Source: Nitrospira lenta
GTDB taxonomy: Bacteria > Nitrospirota > Nitrospiria > Nitrospirales > Nitrospiraceae
Assembly: GCA_945865525.1 (NCBI GenBank)
Contig: CAMBDY010000007.1
Span: forward strand, 30,165-94,164
Direction of reading: 5' to 3'
DNA: 64,000 nucleotides
This document shows, one piece after another, positions 34,967 to 43,101 of the stretch. The position numbers were made by a program, and so were the translations under genes. Each line of letters opens with the position of its first letter. Position 1 is the first letter of the stretch. The notes beneath the pieces were generated by a model. The model was not told the origin of the DNA. It saw nothing but the letters and a program-made list of their open reading frames with translations, and ran no database searches.

Positions 34967-35090
34967 CAGGAGGCTGAAACAGTTCGCCAGCGTCGTTCTC
35001 GGCTTGTCAAAATCCCCAACGTGCCCCTGAGGGTTCGCCTCCGGCTCAGTTCGCCTGCGGCTTTACAGGACGCACTGTTTGAGCATCCTG
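34967..35090. repeat. 124-bp element with terminal inverted repeats (MITE/REP-like)
   Basis: CAGGAGGCTGAAACAGT (34967-34983) and ACTGTTTGAGCATCCTG (35074-35090) are inverted copies matching at 15 of 17 positions. Between them is a GC-rich stretch with internal short repeats (GCCTCCGGCTCAGTTCGCCTGCGG). There is no coding frame. A fragment of the same sequence family occurs at 59685. It lies in the gap between ribE and the pseudouridine synthase. Possibly a non-autonomous mobile element or a REP-type palindrome. Confidence 0.6.
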
Positions 35091-35182
35091 TGGGTGTACG
35101 CGGCAGTTTCTTCTAACCTGGTAATCCACGATTGGTAGCTGTCAAGCTTAGCCCACAGGCTCGACGGCTGGAAAGAGTTTAG

Positions 35183-35920
35183 ATGGCGCAGAAGTCTTCA
35201 TTATCGTCTAAACGGTTCACCGTGGATCGGCTCCTCTCAAAGCTGGGGGTTGCTTCTCGTGGCACGAGCCAGGAATGGATTCGTGCAGGGCGAGTCCAGG
35301 TGAATGGGCGAGTCATTCGAGATCCAGCTACGTGGGTCCTGTGGCCGAAAGATGCACTCGCGGTTGACGATAAGTCGATCAAAGATTCGGCTAAACGGTT
35401 TATCCTCTTTTATAAACCCAAGGGGGTCATCACGACGCACAGTGATGAAAAAGACCGGAAGACGATTTTCGATGTCTTACCGACAGACCTAGGTTATCTG
35501 CATGCGGTTGGGAGACTCGATCAGGCGACTAGCGGGCTTCTTCTCCTTACGAACGATTCGACTCTGTCGAGCTATCTCACCGATCCTAGGCACAAAGTGC
35601 TGAGGACCTATTTAGTCTCTGTGCGGGGAGAATTCACGGAGGGTCAAGCCAAAGATGCCACAATTGGAGTGGTCGAAGAGGGCGAGCGCCTTCAGTGCCA
35701 CAGCGTCAAGATTCAAAAAAGCTCAGGGCGAGAATCACATCTGGAGGTGGTACTGGTTCAAGGGAAGAACCGTGAAATCAGAAGACTTTTCAAGGCTTTG
35801 GGGCATGAAGTGACCAGGCTTAGGCGCATTCAGTACGGTCCCTTTAAATTGGAAGAGCTCGAGCCCGGAGCTTGGCGCGAGATCCCGATCGCGGACGTGA
35901 GGAAGGCGCTCCGACTGTGA
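35183..35920 (+). CDS. RsuA/RluB-family RNA pseudouridine synthase
   Basis: A 245-residue protein with an N-terminal S4 RNA-binding domain (RLLSKLGVASRGTSQEWIRAG) and a catalytic domain containing the active Asp in VGRLDQATSGLLLLTND, then FYKPKG and the C-terminal GKNREIRRLFKALGHEVTRL. It isomerises a uridine in rRNA; whether 16S U516 (RsuA), 23S U2605 (RluB) or U2457 (RluE) is the target cannot be decided here. Weak ribosome site. Confidence 0.9.
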   Translation: MAQKSSLSSKRFTVDRLLSKLGVASRGTSQEWIRAGRVQVNGRVIRDPATWVLWPKDALAVDDKSIKDSAKRFILFYKPKGVITTHSDEKDRKTIFDVLPTDLGYLHAVGRLDQATSGLLLLTNDSTLSSYLTDPRHKVLRTYLVSVRGEFTEGQAKDATIGVVEEGERLQCHSVKIQKSSGRESHLEVVLVQGKNREIRRLFKALGHEVTRLRRIQYGPFKLEELEPGAWREIPIADVRKALRL

Positions 35921-35965
35921 CCAGCTTTTCGCTCCCTTCGGCGCCCTACCATCCCCACTTGGCAA

Positions 35966-37600
35966 TTAAAAATTTCCCGCCTGCACCACATCATCTAGGC
36001 TGTTGATGTCGAGCCAGTGGCCTGCCGTATAGAGGACCCGGATCGGATAGTCGCGCTGCAACAATTCTTGGATGAGCTGGGGGATGGCGGCTTTGCGGTT
36101 GGCGGGCTTGGCCAGTATCTCTGCAATGATGCTGGTGATGAGGGTGGTGGCGCTGGGTGAGACTTTGAGGAAGCCCATCCAGACCCCGTGGATGGATTCG
36201 TGGGGAAGCGTGGCTCCCAATTGCTTGAGGTAGATCTTGGCATTGAAGGCTTTTCTCGAATTGGGAATGGTGCATTCGGCAAATCCGCCAAGGCGGGCAT
36301 AGCCGCCCTGCTCCTGCCAGTTGCTGTCGACGAAAATTACACAGTCATCAGTCTCCTGGCAGAGAGACTGGGGAATGTATTTATTGAAGAGGACGTCGCC
36401 ATAGGAAATGATCGTGCTTTGGGCCGGTCCTTTTCTGGATTGGAGGGCCTTGAGCAGGGAATCCAGTTCGCCAGTGTCCGCAAAGTCGTTGTTGTCGACA
36501 TAGGTCAGGTTAGGCAGATTCACGGCTTCTTTCTTATACCCGCGCACGACGACGATATCTTTAATGCCCACGGCATTATAGGCATCGACGATGTGGGAGA
36601 GGATCGGCGCGCCCTGGATCTTGACCATCGTTTTGGGCTGCTGCTCGGTGAGTGTTTCCAGTTCCTTCCCTCGGGAGGCGGCTAGCACAATGGCCGAGGT
36701 GCCTTCGGCGCCTTTGGGGAAGTAGCGGTCTTCGGCTTCCTGGAGCTCTGCAGCGTTTTGTAGGCGAAAAATTTCTGAGACCGACGCGACCTTGTCTTCA
36801 ATGGAGAGCAGATGCTCCTGCTCTTTGAGCGTCTTTGCGGTTTTCTGCATGGCGGTCACGGAGGACCGCAGCATATGGTTAGCCCAAATCACCATTGAGA
36901 AACCCTGTTGGCGAAACACATCGGTTGGTGTGGCATAGTACTTCGTCGGCACGATCACGACCGGGCAGCGGCTGCCCCATTCCTGCTTGAACGCTAGAAT
37001 TTCATCCGGTACAGAGAGGGCGCTGTGAATAAGAATGCCGTCCGCTCCCGCCTCATGATAGGCCTCGGCGCGGCGTAAGGCCTCCGCCAGACCCCAGCCG
37101 CAGATGAAAGCCTCGACTCTGGCAATGATGGAAAAATTCGGATCGGTCTGGGCGTCTTTGCCTGCCTTGATCTTGCCACAGAACTCCTGCATGTCCGCCA
37201 TGGGCTGGGTACCACCCTTGATGAAGCTGTTAGTTTTGGGAAAGAGCTTGTCTTCGATACAGACCGCGGCAATTTTGCGTTGTTCCAGCTTGCGGACCAG
37301 GCGCTGCATGTTGTTGAAATTGCCATAGCCCGTGTCGCCATCCAGGAGGATGGGAATTGCGGCGGCATCGGACATGAATTCCAGATCCTCCAAGACTTGC
37401 GTCCAGCTGGCCTCGTTGTTGTCACGGACGCAGAATTGAGCGGAAATGGACAGGCCACTGGCCCAGATCCCTTTGAAACCAGCCTCCTGGACGATTTTGG
37501 CGCTGAGGCCATTATGGGCTTCACAGATAAATTCCAGCTGCTCCGATGTGAGGAGCTTCCGAAATTGATGTGCTGCGGTGATGCCTGTAATCAAACTCAT
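35966..37600 (-). CDS. phosphoenolpyruvate mutase fused to a nucleotidyltransferase
   Basis: A 544-residue fusion. Residues ~1-290 are PEP phosphomutase of the isocitrate-lyase superfamily: DGDTGYGN near 88, the hallmark [10 protein letters not shown] (EDK-x5-NS) near 117, and [10 protein letters not shown] near 160. Residues ~315-544 are a sugar-nucleotide-type NTP transferase: [30 protein letters not shown] and [10 protein letters not shown]. PepM makes phosphonopyruvate, the entry to nearly all phosphonates; the NTase half would attach CMP or a similar group to a product. The normal pulling enzyme phosphonopyruvate decarboxylase is not nearby. The ribosome site GGAAAGGA precedes ATG. Confidence 0.9.
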   Translation of the reverse strand: MSLITGITAAHQFRKLLTSEQLEFICEAHNGLSAKIVQEAGFKGIWASGLSISAQFCVRDNNEASWTQVLEDLEFMSDAAAIPILLDGDTGYGNFNNMQRLVRKLEQRKIAAVCIEDKLFPKTNSFIKGGTQPMADMQEFCGKIKAGKDAQTDPNFSIIARVEAFICGWGLAEALRRAEAYHEAGADGILIHSALSVPDEILAFKQEWGSRCPVVIVPTKYYATPTDVFRQQGFSMVIWANHMLRSSVTAMQKTAKTLKEQEHLLSIEDKVASVSEIFRLQNAAELQEAEDRYFPKGAEGTSAIVLAASRGKELETLTEQQPKTMVKIQGAPILSHIVDAYNAVGIKDIVVVRGYKKEAVNLPNLTYVDNNDFADTGELDSLLKALQSRKGPAQSTIISYGDVLFNKYIPQSLCQETDDCVIFVDSNWQEQGGYARLGGFAECTIPNSRKAFNAKIYLKQLGATLPHESIHGVWMGFLKVSPSATTLITSIIAEILAKPANRKAAIPQLIQELLQRDYPIRVLYTAGHWLDINSLDDVVQAGNF

Positions 37601-37646
37601 GGAGTCCTTTCCTGCTAGGCGCCGAGTGGGCCAGAGCGGCCTGACG

Positions 37647-37862
37647 CTATGGCTCGTTCTCTGCTGAGGACCGGTAGGCGAAATAGAGTGCCATCGCTCC
37701 TCCGACGGCGATGAGCAGGCCCGCCCAGAGTCTGGAGGGAAAGCTCAGGGGGCTGATGTAACGGTGGTAGAGGAGGGGCAGCAGAATTGAGGCCAGTAGA
37801 GCCATGGCAAGACCCAGCATGTGACGCTTGCGATAGATCGGTTCGCCCGGTTTACGTGTCAT
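37647..37862 (-). CDS. small two-helix membrane protein
   Basis: About 71 residues from ATG 37862, starting 10 bases after the acs stop; a TTG reading from 37901 would overlap acs. A basic N-terminus ([14 protein letters not shown]) precedes two membrane helices (about 15-31 and 43-62) and a short polar tail. It probably shares the acs transcript. No family recognised. The position recalls the small DUF485-type protein that sits beside acs/actP elsewhere, but sequence resemblance is not evident. Confidence 0.6.
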   Translation of the reverse strand: MTRKPGEPIYRKRHMLGLAMALLASILLPLLYHRYISPLSFPSRLWAGLLIAVGGAMALYFAYRSSAENEP

Positions 37863-37872
37863 ATTGGCTGTT

Positions 37873-39762
37873 TCAATCTTCAATCGTTGAGATATCGCCA
37901 AGGTCCTGCCCTAGCTCTTTTGCTTTGAGCACCCGCCGCATGATTTTGCCAGACCTAGTTTTGGGGAGCGACGCCACAATGTCGACTTCAGACGGCACAG
38001 CAATTTTCCCCAACTCCTTCAGCACTTGATCCTTGATCGACTGGATCAGTGCGGGGCTTTCCATTTCCCCCTGTTTTAAAATAATAAAGGCTTTAATGGA
38101 CTCGCCGACGAGTTTGTGCGGTTTGCCGATCACCGCGGCTTCCGCCACCGCATGGTGGCTGACTAGCGCGCTTTCCACTTCGGCGGTGCCAAGCCGGTTG
38201 CCGGCCACTTTAATCACATCGTCGGCACGGCCCATGAACCACAAATAGCCGTCTTCATCTTTGTGGCAGATATCGCCGGCGGTGTAGCAGTTCGGAATCG
38301 TGTTCCAGTAGGTTTTGTACCGTTCCGCATCTTTGTAGATGGTACGCATCATCGCGGGCCAGGGTTTCCTGATCACGGCAAAGCCGCCGGTGTTGGCCGG
38401 AAGGCTGTTGCCCTGGCTGTCCACCACATCGGCTTCGATGCCGAGGAAGGCGCGAGTGGCGGAGCCTGGCTTCAAGGGGACGGTCGGCAGTGGAGTAATC
38501 ATGATGGACCCGGTTTCGGTCTGCCACCAAGTATCCATGATTGGTTTGTCCCCCCCAGTCGCGCGGTGGAACCATTCCCAGGCTTCCGGATTGATCGGCT
38601 CGCCCACGCTGCCCAGAATACGGAGAGTGGAGCGATCGTATTTCTTAGGCCAGTCTTCGCCATAGCGCATGAGCAGGCGAATAGCGGTGGGCGTCGTATA
38701 GAAAATCGAGACGCCGTAGCGTTCAATGAGATCCCACCAGCGGCCAGGGTTGGGATAGTCTGGTTTACCCTCAGCGGTCACGATCGTTGCGCCGTTTAGG
38801 AGGGGACCATAGACAATGTAGCTGTGGCCTGTGACCCAGCCTGGGTCTGCAACACAAAAATAGACATCATCATCTTTAAGGTCGAAGACGTATTTGGTAG
38901 TGATGTAGGTCCCGACCATATAGCCACCATGGACATGGACTACGCCCTTCGGCTTGCCGGTGGTGCCGGAGGTATAGAGGATGTAGAGGGGATGTTCGGC
39001 GTCGAGATGTTCGGCTTCGCAGACCGCTTTCTCAGCTTTTAGCCAATCGTGCCAGTCGATTTCCTTCGGCGTGGTTAAGGCCAGTGCTGGAGTCTGCCTC
39101 CGTAAGACTACGAGATGTTCGACGGTGGGGGAGTTGGCGACGGCTTGGTCAACCACCGACTTGAGGTCGAAGACCTTACCACGGTCGAACCCGACGTCGG
39201 CTGTAATGACCAGTTTGGCTTCTGCATCTTGAATGCGGTTTGCGAGGGCCGGGGCGCTGAATCCCGAATAGACCACACTGTGAATGACGCCGATACGGGC
39301 GCAAGCGAGCATGGCGACGATCTGTTCGGGAACCTTCGGCAGGTAGATCGTGACTCGGTCGCCCTTCTGGAGCCCCAGTTTCTTGAGCGCATTGGCGCAG
39401 CGATTAACTTGCCGATAGAGTTCGCCGTAGGTGATGATCCGTTCCTGGTCGTTTTCACCCACCCAGATGATGGCAACTTTGTTCTTGCGCCAGGTTTTGA
39501 CGTGACGGTCTAAACAGTTATAGGTAATATTGCAGGTGGCGCTAACGAACCACTTGGCCCAGGGATAGTTCCATTCCAGCACCTTGGTCCAGGGGGAGAA
39601 CCATTCGAGTTCCGAGGCGACGCGGCTCCAGAAGCCTTCCGGGTCTGCAATCGACTGTTTGTAGGCGCTCTCGTAGTCCTGAATATAGGCGGCGGCTTTG
39701 GTGCGAGGGGTCGGCTGGTAGACGCGGCTTTCTTTCAGGAGAGTGTCGATGTTCTCTGACAT
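37873..39762 (-). CDS. acs: acetyl-CoA synthetase (AMP-forming)
   Basis: A 629-residue ANL-superfamily enzyme that activates acetate with ATP and CoA. The adenylation P-loop YTSGTTGKPKGVVHVHGGY is near residue 265, DTWWQTETGS near 414 and the C-terminal hinge/catalytic Lys in SLPKTRSGKIMRRVL near 607, the residue that Pat-type acetyltransferases modify. The ribosome site AAAGGAG lies ten bases ahead of the ATG. The small membrane protein and PepM fusion follow on the same strand. Confidence 0.95.
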   Translation of the reverse strand: MSENIDTLLKESRVYQPTPRTKAAAYIQDYESAYKQSIADPEGFWSRVASELEWFSPWTKVLEWNYPWAKWFVSATCNITYNCLDRHVKTWRKNKVAIIWVGENDQERIITYGELYRQVNRCANALKKLGLQKGDRVTIYLPKVPEQIVAMLACARIGVIHSVVYSGFSAPALANRIQDAEAKLVITADVGFDRGKVFDLKSVVDQAVANSPTVEHLVVLRRQTPALALTTPKEIDWHDWLKAEKAVCEAEHLDAEHPLYILYTSGTTGKPKGVVHVHGGYMVGTYITTKYVFDLKDDDVYFCVADPGWVTGHSYIVYGPLLNGATIVTAEGKPDYPNPGRWWDLIERYGVSIFYTTPTAIRLLMRYGEDWPKKYDRSTLRILGSVGEPINPEAWEWFHRATGGDKPIMDTWWQTETGSIMITPLPTVPLKPGSATRAFLGIEADVVDSQGNSLPANTGGFAVIRKPWPAMMRTIYKDAERYKTYWNTIPNCYTAGDICHKDEDGYLWFMGRADDVIKVAGNRLGTAEVESALVSHHAVAEAAVIGKPHKLVGESIKAFIILKQGEMESPALIQSIKDQVLKELGKIAVPSEVDIVASLPKTRSGKIMRRVLKAKELGQDLGDISTIED

Positions 39763-40085
39763 GATGCAATAACTCCTTTATCGAGGTGCTGCCCCCCCCT
39801 CTCCAGCCTTGCTTTCAAAACCCGTGAAGCCTATTTCGTGGGCGAGAAGAGCGTATGGCTCATGGCTGATAGCTGAAATCAAAACGCCCCGATTGACTTC
39901 GGACCCCCATGCTAGTGGCGACAGCGCTTTTCTTCGGACGAGATACGAATGACGGGCAAAGCGTTGGGCCATTATGCTGAAGGGCCAGTAATAACTCAAC
40001 TGTGACGCTGGTGTGGGTCTCAGTCCGCCGTTTCTTGACAGTCAATCAGAGGCGAGAGTAGGCTCGCTCCATTCCACACCACACA
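39763..40085. other. divergent intergenic region between acs and the caspase-like gene
   Basis: 323 bases holding the acs ribosome site at the left, a C8 run near 39791, a word GGCTCATGGCTGATAGC near 39857 that recurs in altered form after the Memo-like gene, and a promoter for the rightward gene. No coding frame with a start signal was found. Confidence 0.5.
40035..40064 (+). promoter_or_regulatory. sigma70-type promoter for the caspase-like gene
   Basis: TTGACA (40035-40040), 18 bases, then TAGGCT (40059-40064). The -35 is perfect and the -10 weak. Transcription would begin near 40071, leaving a short leader before the ATG at 40086. Confidence 0.45.
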
Positions 40086-41486
40086 ATGAGGCCGGTGCAA
40101 TTTATGCTGTCGATCCTATCCCGACCATCCTTCTTTTTTGTACTGCTTGCCGCTTCGCTGATCGTGCTGCTCTGTCCCGTACCCTCGTCTGCCCAAGTGG
40201 GGAAGCCGGAGGGGCTCTATTATAAGTCGTGGGCTATTGTCATCGGGGTTGAGAACTACCTGCTGGCTCCGAAAATCCCCGGCGCGATCGAGGATGCCAA
40301 GGCTATGGCTCAAACCTTCCGCCAACTGGGATTTGACGAGGTCGTTGAGCTCTACGACAAGGATGTAAGTTTCCGCCGTTTGCAGCAGACCCTTTCGGAT
40401 TTCCTGCCCCGCAAGGTCGGTCGGTACGATCGGCTCGTGCTCTATTTCGTAGGCCATGCAGGCGTTACGCAGGATCTGGCCGGCAAGGAACTTGGGTACC
40501 TCGTCCCCTGGGATGCGCAGATCGGGAACGTGTCTAAGTCGGTGACGTTTGAACAGTTAAAAGAGTTCAGCCGGCGAAGTGCCTCCAAACATACCCTTTT
40601 CCTGGTAAATGCCGCCGTGCGCGGGTGGGAGGTGAGTACGGCTCAGCCCCTGTTGCTCGAAGGACGATTGGCACCGGAAGAGGATACGGATCGGCGAGCT
40701 GTGCAAGTGTTGACGGCGGGAGATAAGGGCGAGCCCTTGAGCCAAGAAGAGGGGAAGAGTCTGTTTGTGCAGATCTTGGTAAAGGGGCTGGCTGGTCAGG
40801 CGGATCGGAATAACAATGGCTGGCTCATGGCCTCAGAAGTCGGGGATTATGTGAAGCAGCAAGTTCTGGAACGGTCGAAGGGAGCCCAGCATCCCCTCTT
40901 TGCGCAGCTGGAAGGGGATGGGGATACGGTGTTGATTGAGGGACGAAAGTCCGCGTTTGTCTTAGGGGCAGGGCCCCAGTCTCCGGCTGAACGGCGGGCG
41001 GCGGCCAAGACGCAATATGAACTGGCCTTCGCGCTACTTAAAACGGGGAAGCCGGCGGAGGAGGCGTTAGAGCGGCTGAACAACGCATTGGGATACGATC
41101 CTACGTTCGGTGATGCCTACGTGCTCAAGAGCTATGTGTTGTTAGAAGTCCTGCCGAGTCTTGACGGCGCCTTGTCCTCGGCGAAGCTGGCGGTGCAGTA
41201 TGCACCAACAAATCCAGACTCCCAGTATACGCTCGGGTTGATTTACGAAAAGCGCGGGCAGTTTGCCGAGGCGGAGCGTGCGATGCGGGAGGCGTTGGGA
41301 GTCAATCCCAACTATGTGGATGTCTATTTCTCGCTCGGCCTTCTCTATGCTGACGCGATGAAGGATCAACCGAAATCGGTTGAGGCCTTCACTCGCTACC
41401 TCGAACTCGGGGGGAACCACGCCCGTGCCGTAGCTGCCGTGGCACAGTCACGCTCCTCCGCGCCTATCCCGCTCTCCAAACCGTAG
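40086..41486 (+). CDS. secreted caspase-fold (C14) protein with TPRs, catalytic Cys missing
   Basis: A 466-residue protein. A signal peptide (residues ~15-37, ending PSSA) leads to a caspase-like p20 domain: SWAIVIGVENY near 48, AIEDAKAMAQTFRQLGF, then LYFVGHAG with the catalytic-dyad His124 intact. The strand that should end Asp-x-Cys reads LVNAAVRG, putting Ala177 where the nucleophile belongs. The C-terminal ~160 residues hold three to four TPRs (YELAFALLKTGKPAEEAL; YTLGLIYEKRGQFAEAE; FSLGLLYADAM). It is therefore probably a non-proteolytic, periplasmic scaffold or a peptide binder. Alone on its mRNA as far as seen. Confidence 0.85.
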   Translation: MRPVQFMLSILSRPSFFFVLLAASLIVLLCPVPSSAQVGKPEGLYYKSWAIVIGVENYLLAPKIPGAIEDAKAMAQTFRQLGFDEVVELYDKDVSFRRLQQTLSDFLPRKVGRYDRLVLYFVGHAGVTQDLAGKELGYLVPWDAQIGNVSKSVTFEQLKEFSRRSASKHTLFLVNAAVRGWEVSTAQPLLLEGRLAPEEDTDRRAVQVLTAGDKGEPLSQEEGKSLFVQILVKGLAGQADRNNNGWLMASEVGDYVKQQVLERSKGAQHPLFAQLEGDGDTVLIEGRKSAFVLGAGPQSPAERRAAAKTQYELAFALLKTGKPAEEALERLNNALGYDPTFGDAYVLKSYVLLEVLPSLDGALSSAKLAVQYAPTNPDSQYTLGLIYEKRGQFAEAERAMREALGVNPNYVDVYFSLGLLYADAMKDQPKSVEAFTRYLELGGNHARAVAAVAQSRSSAPIPLSKP

Positions 41487-41521
41487 CGGCTGTGAAGAAA
41501 TCGCTACGTGCGGAGTCCTGG

Positions 41522-41692
41522 TCAGGGCTTTTCTCCGCCTTTGAGATACCCCAGCCCAATTTTAACCGCTTTGCGTGTAATTTCTGGCCACCGGACTTGG
41601 GGGTATTCCGCAAGAATTGCAGCGGCTTTGGGGTCTTGCACTTCCATGTTCAGAATTTTAATAATACCGTCATTAATCTGAATGTCTGCCAC
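41522..41692 (-). CDS. 56-residue conserved-looking small protein
   Basis: Starts at a GTG (41692) preceded by AAGGAG with seven bases between, and ends TGA at 41522. Composition is soluble, mixed alpha/beta: an N-terminal strand pair (ADIQINDGIIKILN), then PKAAAILAEYP and a Lys-rich end (ITRKAVKIGLGYLKGGEKP). It is convergent with the caspase-like gene and divergent from the lipoprotein operon. The strong ribosome site and codon use support expression. No family recognised. Confidence 0.6.
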   Translation of the reverse strand: MADIQINDGIIKILNMEVQDPKAAAILAEYPQVRWPEITRKAVKIGLGYLKGGEKP

Positions 41693-41742
41693 GGGTACTC
41701 TCCTTATTCCAGTGAGACGGTCAGCCTCCGCCCGCAAGTTCT

Positions 41743-41771
41743 TTGACTGGCTGAGGGGCTCATGCTAGCAT
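41743..41771 (+). promoter_or_regulatory. sigma70-type promoter of the lipoprotein operon
   Basis: TTGACT (41743-41748), a 17-base spacer ending TGC, and TAGCAT (41766-41771). Transcription would start near 41778. This places the in-frame ATG at 41770 before the mRNA begins and supports translation from 41863. Confidence 0.65.
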
Positions 41772-41862
41772 GAACATACGTAAATTCTCGAGCATTTGTC
41801 TCAGGTATCTGTTACTGGTACGCCGTCATTTTGCGAGTGACCATTACCAAGGAGGCCGGCAC

Positions 41863-42429
41863 ATGAATAGGGCATTAGGGTTTAAGTCGAGCGTGGTTGG
41901 GAGCGGAGTGGCAATTGCCCTGATGATTGGACTTGTTGCTTGTGGCGGCCCTCCACAATGGGTGAAGCAGGGATCTGGAGCGTTTAACGAGAAAGACAGC
42001 AAGGCCTTTTATGGCGTCGGGTCCGTGGTCGGTGTTCGGAACGAGCCGTTGGCCTGGGATGCAGCGGAGAACCGCGCCCGCGCTGAAATCGCAAAAACCT
42101 TTGAAACGTATACTGGCTATTTGATGCGGGACTTCGCTGCCTCCACGACGGCTGCAGACTTTACCAAGAATACAGAAGAGCAGAGCGTCGAGCGGGCTAT
42201 TAAGACGATAACCACCGCGACCCTCAGCGGCGTGCGTTCTATCGACCGCTACAAGGATGAGAAGACGAACACGTACTATGCATTGACTAGGCTGAGCCTT
42301 CAGGAGATGAAGAATAATCTTGAGCAGGCGAAAGAACTCAATTCACAGGTTCGGGACTACGTCAAAAAGAACGCCGATAAACTGTTCGATCGGCTTGAGA
42401 AAGAAGAAGACAGGCGGGCGCCTAAGTAA
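41863..42429 (+). CDS. LPP20-family lipoprotein
   Basis: A 188-residue lipoprotein from ATG 41863, which has AAGGAGG seven to nine bases upstream. The signal sequence ends in the lipobox GLVACGG. The mature part fits the LPP20 family: PPQWVKQGSGAF, FYGVGSV, AENRARAEIAKTFETYT and a final TYYALTRLSLQEMKN. Related proteins include Helicobacter Lpp20 and flagellar FlgP; their function is mostly unknown. It is the first gene of a four-gene operon of lipoproteins. Confidence 0.85.
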   Translation: MNRALGFKSSVVGSGVAIALMIGLVACGGPPQWVKQGSGAFNEKDSKAFYGVGSVVGVRNEPLAWDAAENRARAEIAKTFETYTGYLMRDFAASTTAADFTKNTEEQSVERAIKTITTATLSGVRSIDRYKDEKTNTYYALTRLSLQEMKNNLEQAKELNSQVRDYVKKNADKLFDRLEKEEDRRAPK

Positions 42430-42480
42430 GGACTCCAGTTTGATCAATCGTCGATGGATGTATTGGCTAGGAGGTATCGT

Positions 42481-43092
42481 GTGACCATGATGAATCGAGG
42501 GCGAATTGGGCTCGTTGCGCTGACGCTGTTGTCGCTGGCTGCCTGTGCACAAGAGACGAAAGTTACCAGAATCGACGCTGGAGTCGTAACGGATCTGAGC
42601 GGTCGTTGGAACGATACCGATTCTAAAATGGTTGCGGAGTCCATGATCAAAGAGGCGCTGGAGTATCCCTGGCTCAACAACTTCGCGAGTTCGAAGCGCC
42701 GCCAGCCGGTTGTCGTGGTCGGGGCCATTCAGAATAGCAGTCACGAACATATCAACGTCGGCACGTTCGTGACGGATCTCGAACGTGAGCTTACTAACTC
42801 CCAGAAAGTAACGTTTGTGGCAGGCAAGGGTACTCGCGAGGAGCTTCGCACCGAGCGCAAAGAGCAAGCAATGTATGCGCGCGAGGATACACAGAAAGGC
42901 CCTGGCAAAGAGATTGGTGCCGATTATATGATGAAGGGTACGATTGCTACGATCCTCGATGAGGCCGGAGGGACAAAGGCGGTGTTCTATCAGATCGATT
43001 TACAGATGATCGATTTGGAGAGTAATGCCAAGGTCTGGTATGGTCAAAAGAAGATCAAGAAAGTCATCGAAAAGAAGCGGTCCATTTTTTAG
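42481..43092 (+). CDS. LpoB-like lipoprotein (penicillin-binding protein activator family)
   Basis: About 203 residues from GTG 42481, six bases after a perfect AGGAGG. The lipobox LSLAACAQ is followed by the LpoB fold: DLSGRWNDTDSKMVAESMI, RQPVVVVGAIQNSSHEHINVGTFVTDLERELTNS, GADYMMKGTIATI and YQIDLQMIDLESNAKVW. LpoB in enterics reaches across the periplasm to stimulate PBP1b; outside them the partner is unknown. It lies between the LPP20 and COG3014 genes, a set that also occurs together in other Gram-negatives (recalled, not searched). Confidence 0.87.
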   Translation: MTMMNRGRIGLVALTLLSLAACAQETKVTRIDAGVVTDLSGRWNDTDSKMVAESMIKEALEYPWLNNFASSKRRQPVVVVGAIQNSSHEHINVGTFVTDLERELTNSQKVTFVAGKGTREELRTERKEQAMYAREDTQKGPGKEIGADYMMKGTIATILDEAGGTKAVFYQIDLQMIDLESNAKVWYGQKKIKKVIEKKRSIF

Positions 43093-43101
43093 GTTTCACG
43101 A

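Noticed and set aside
36188-36685. 165-residue plus-strand frame inside the PepM fusion
   Set aside because: Antisense shadow of the nucleotidyltransferase domain; no start signal.
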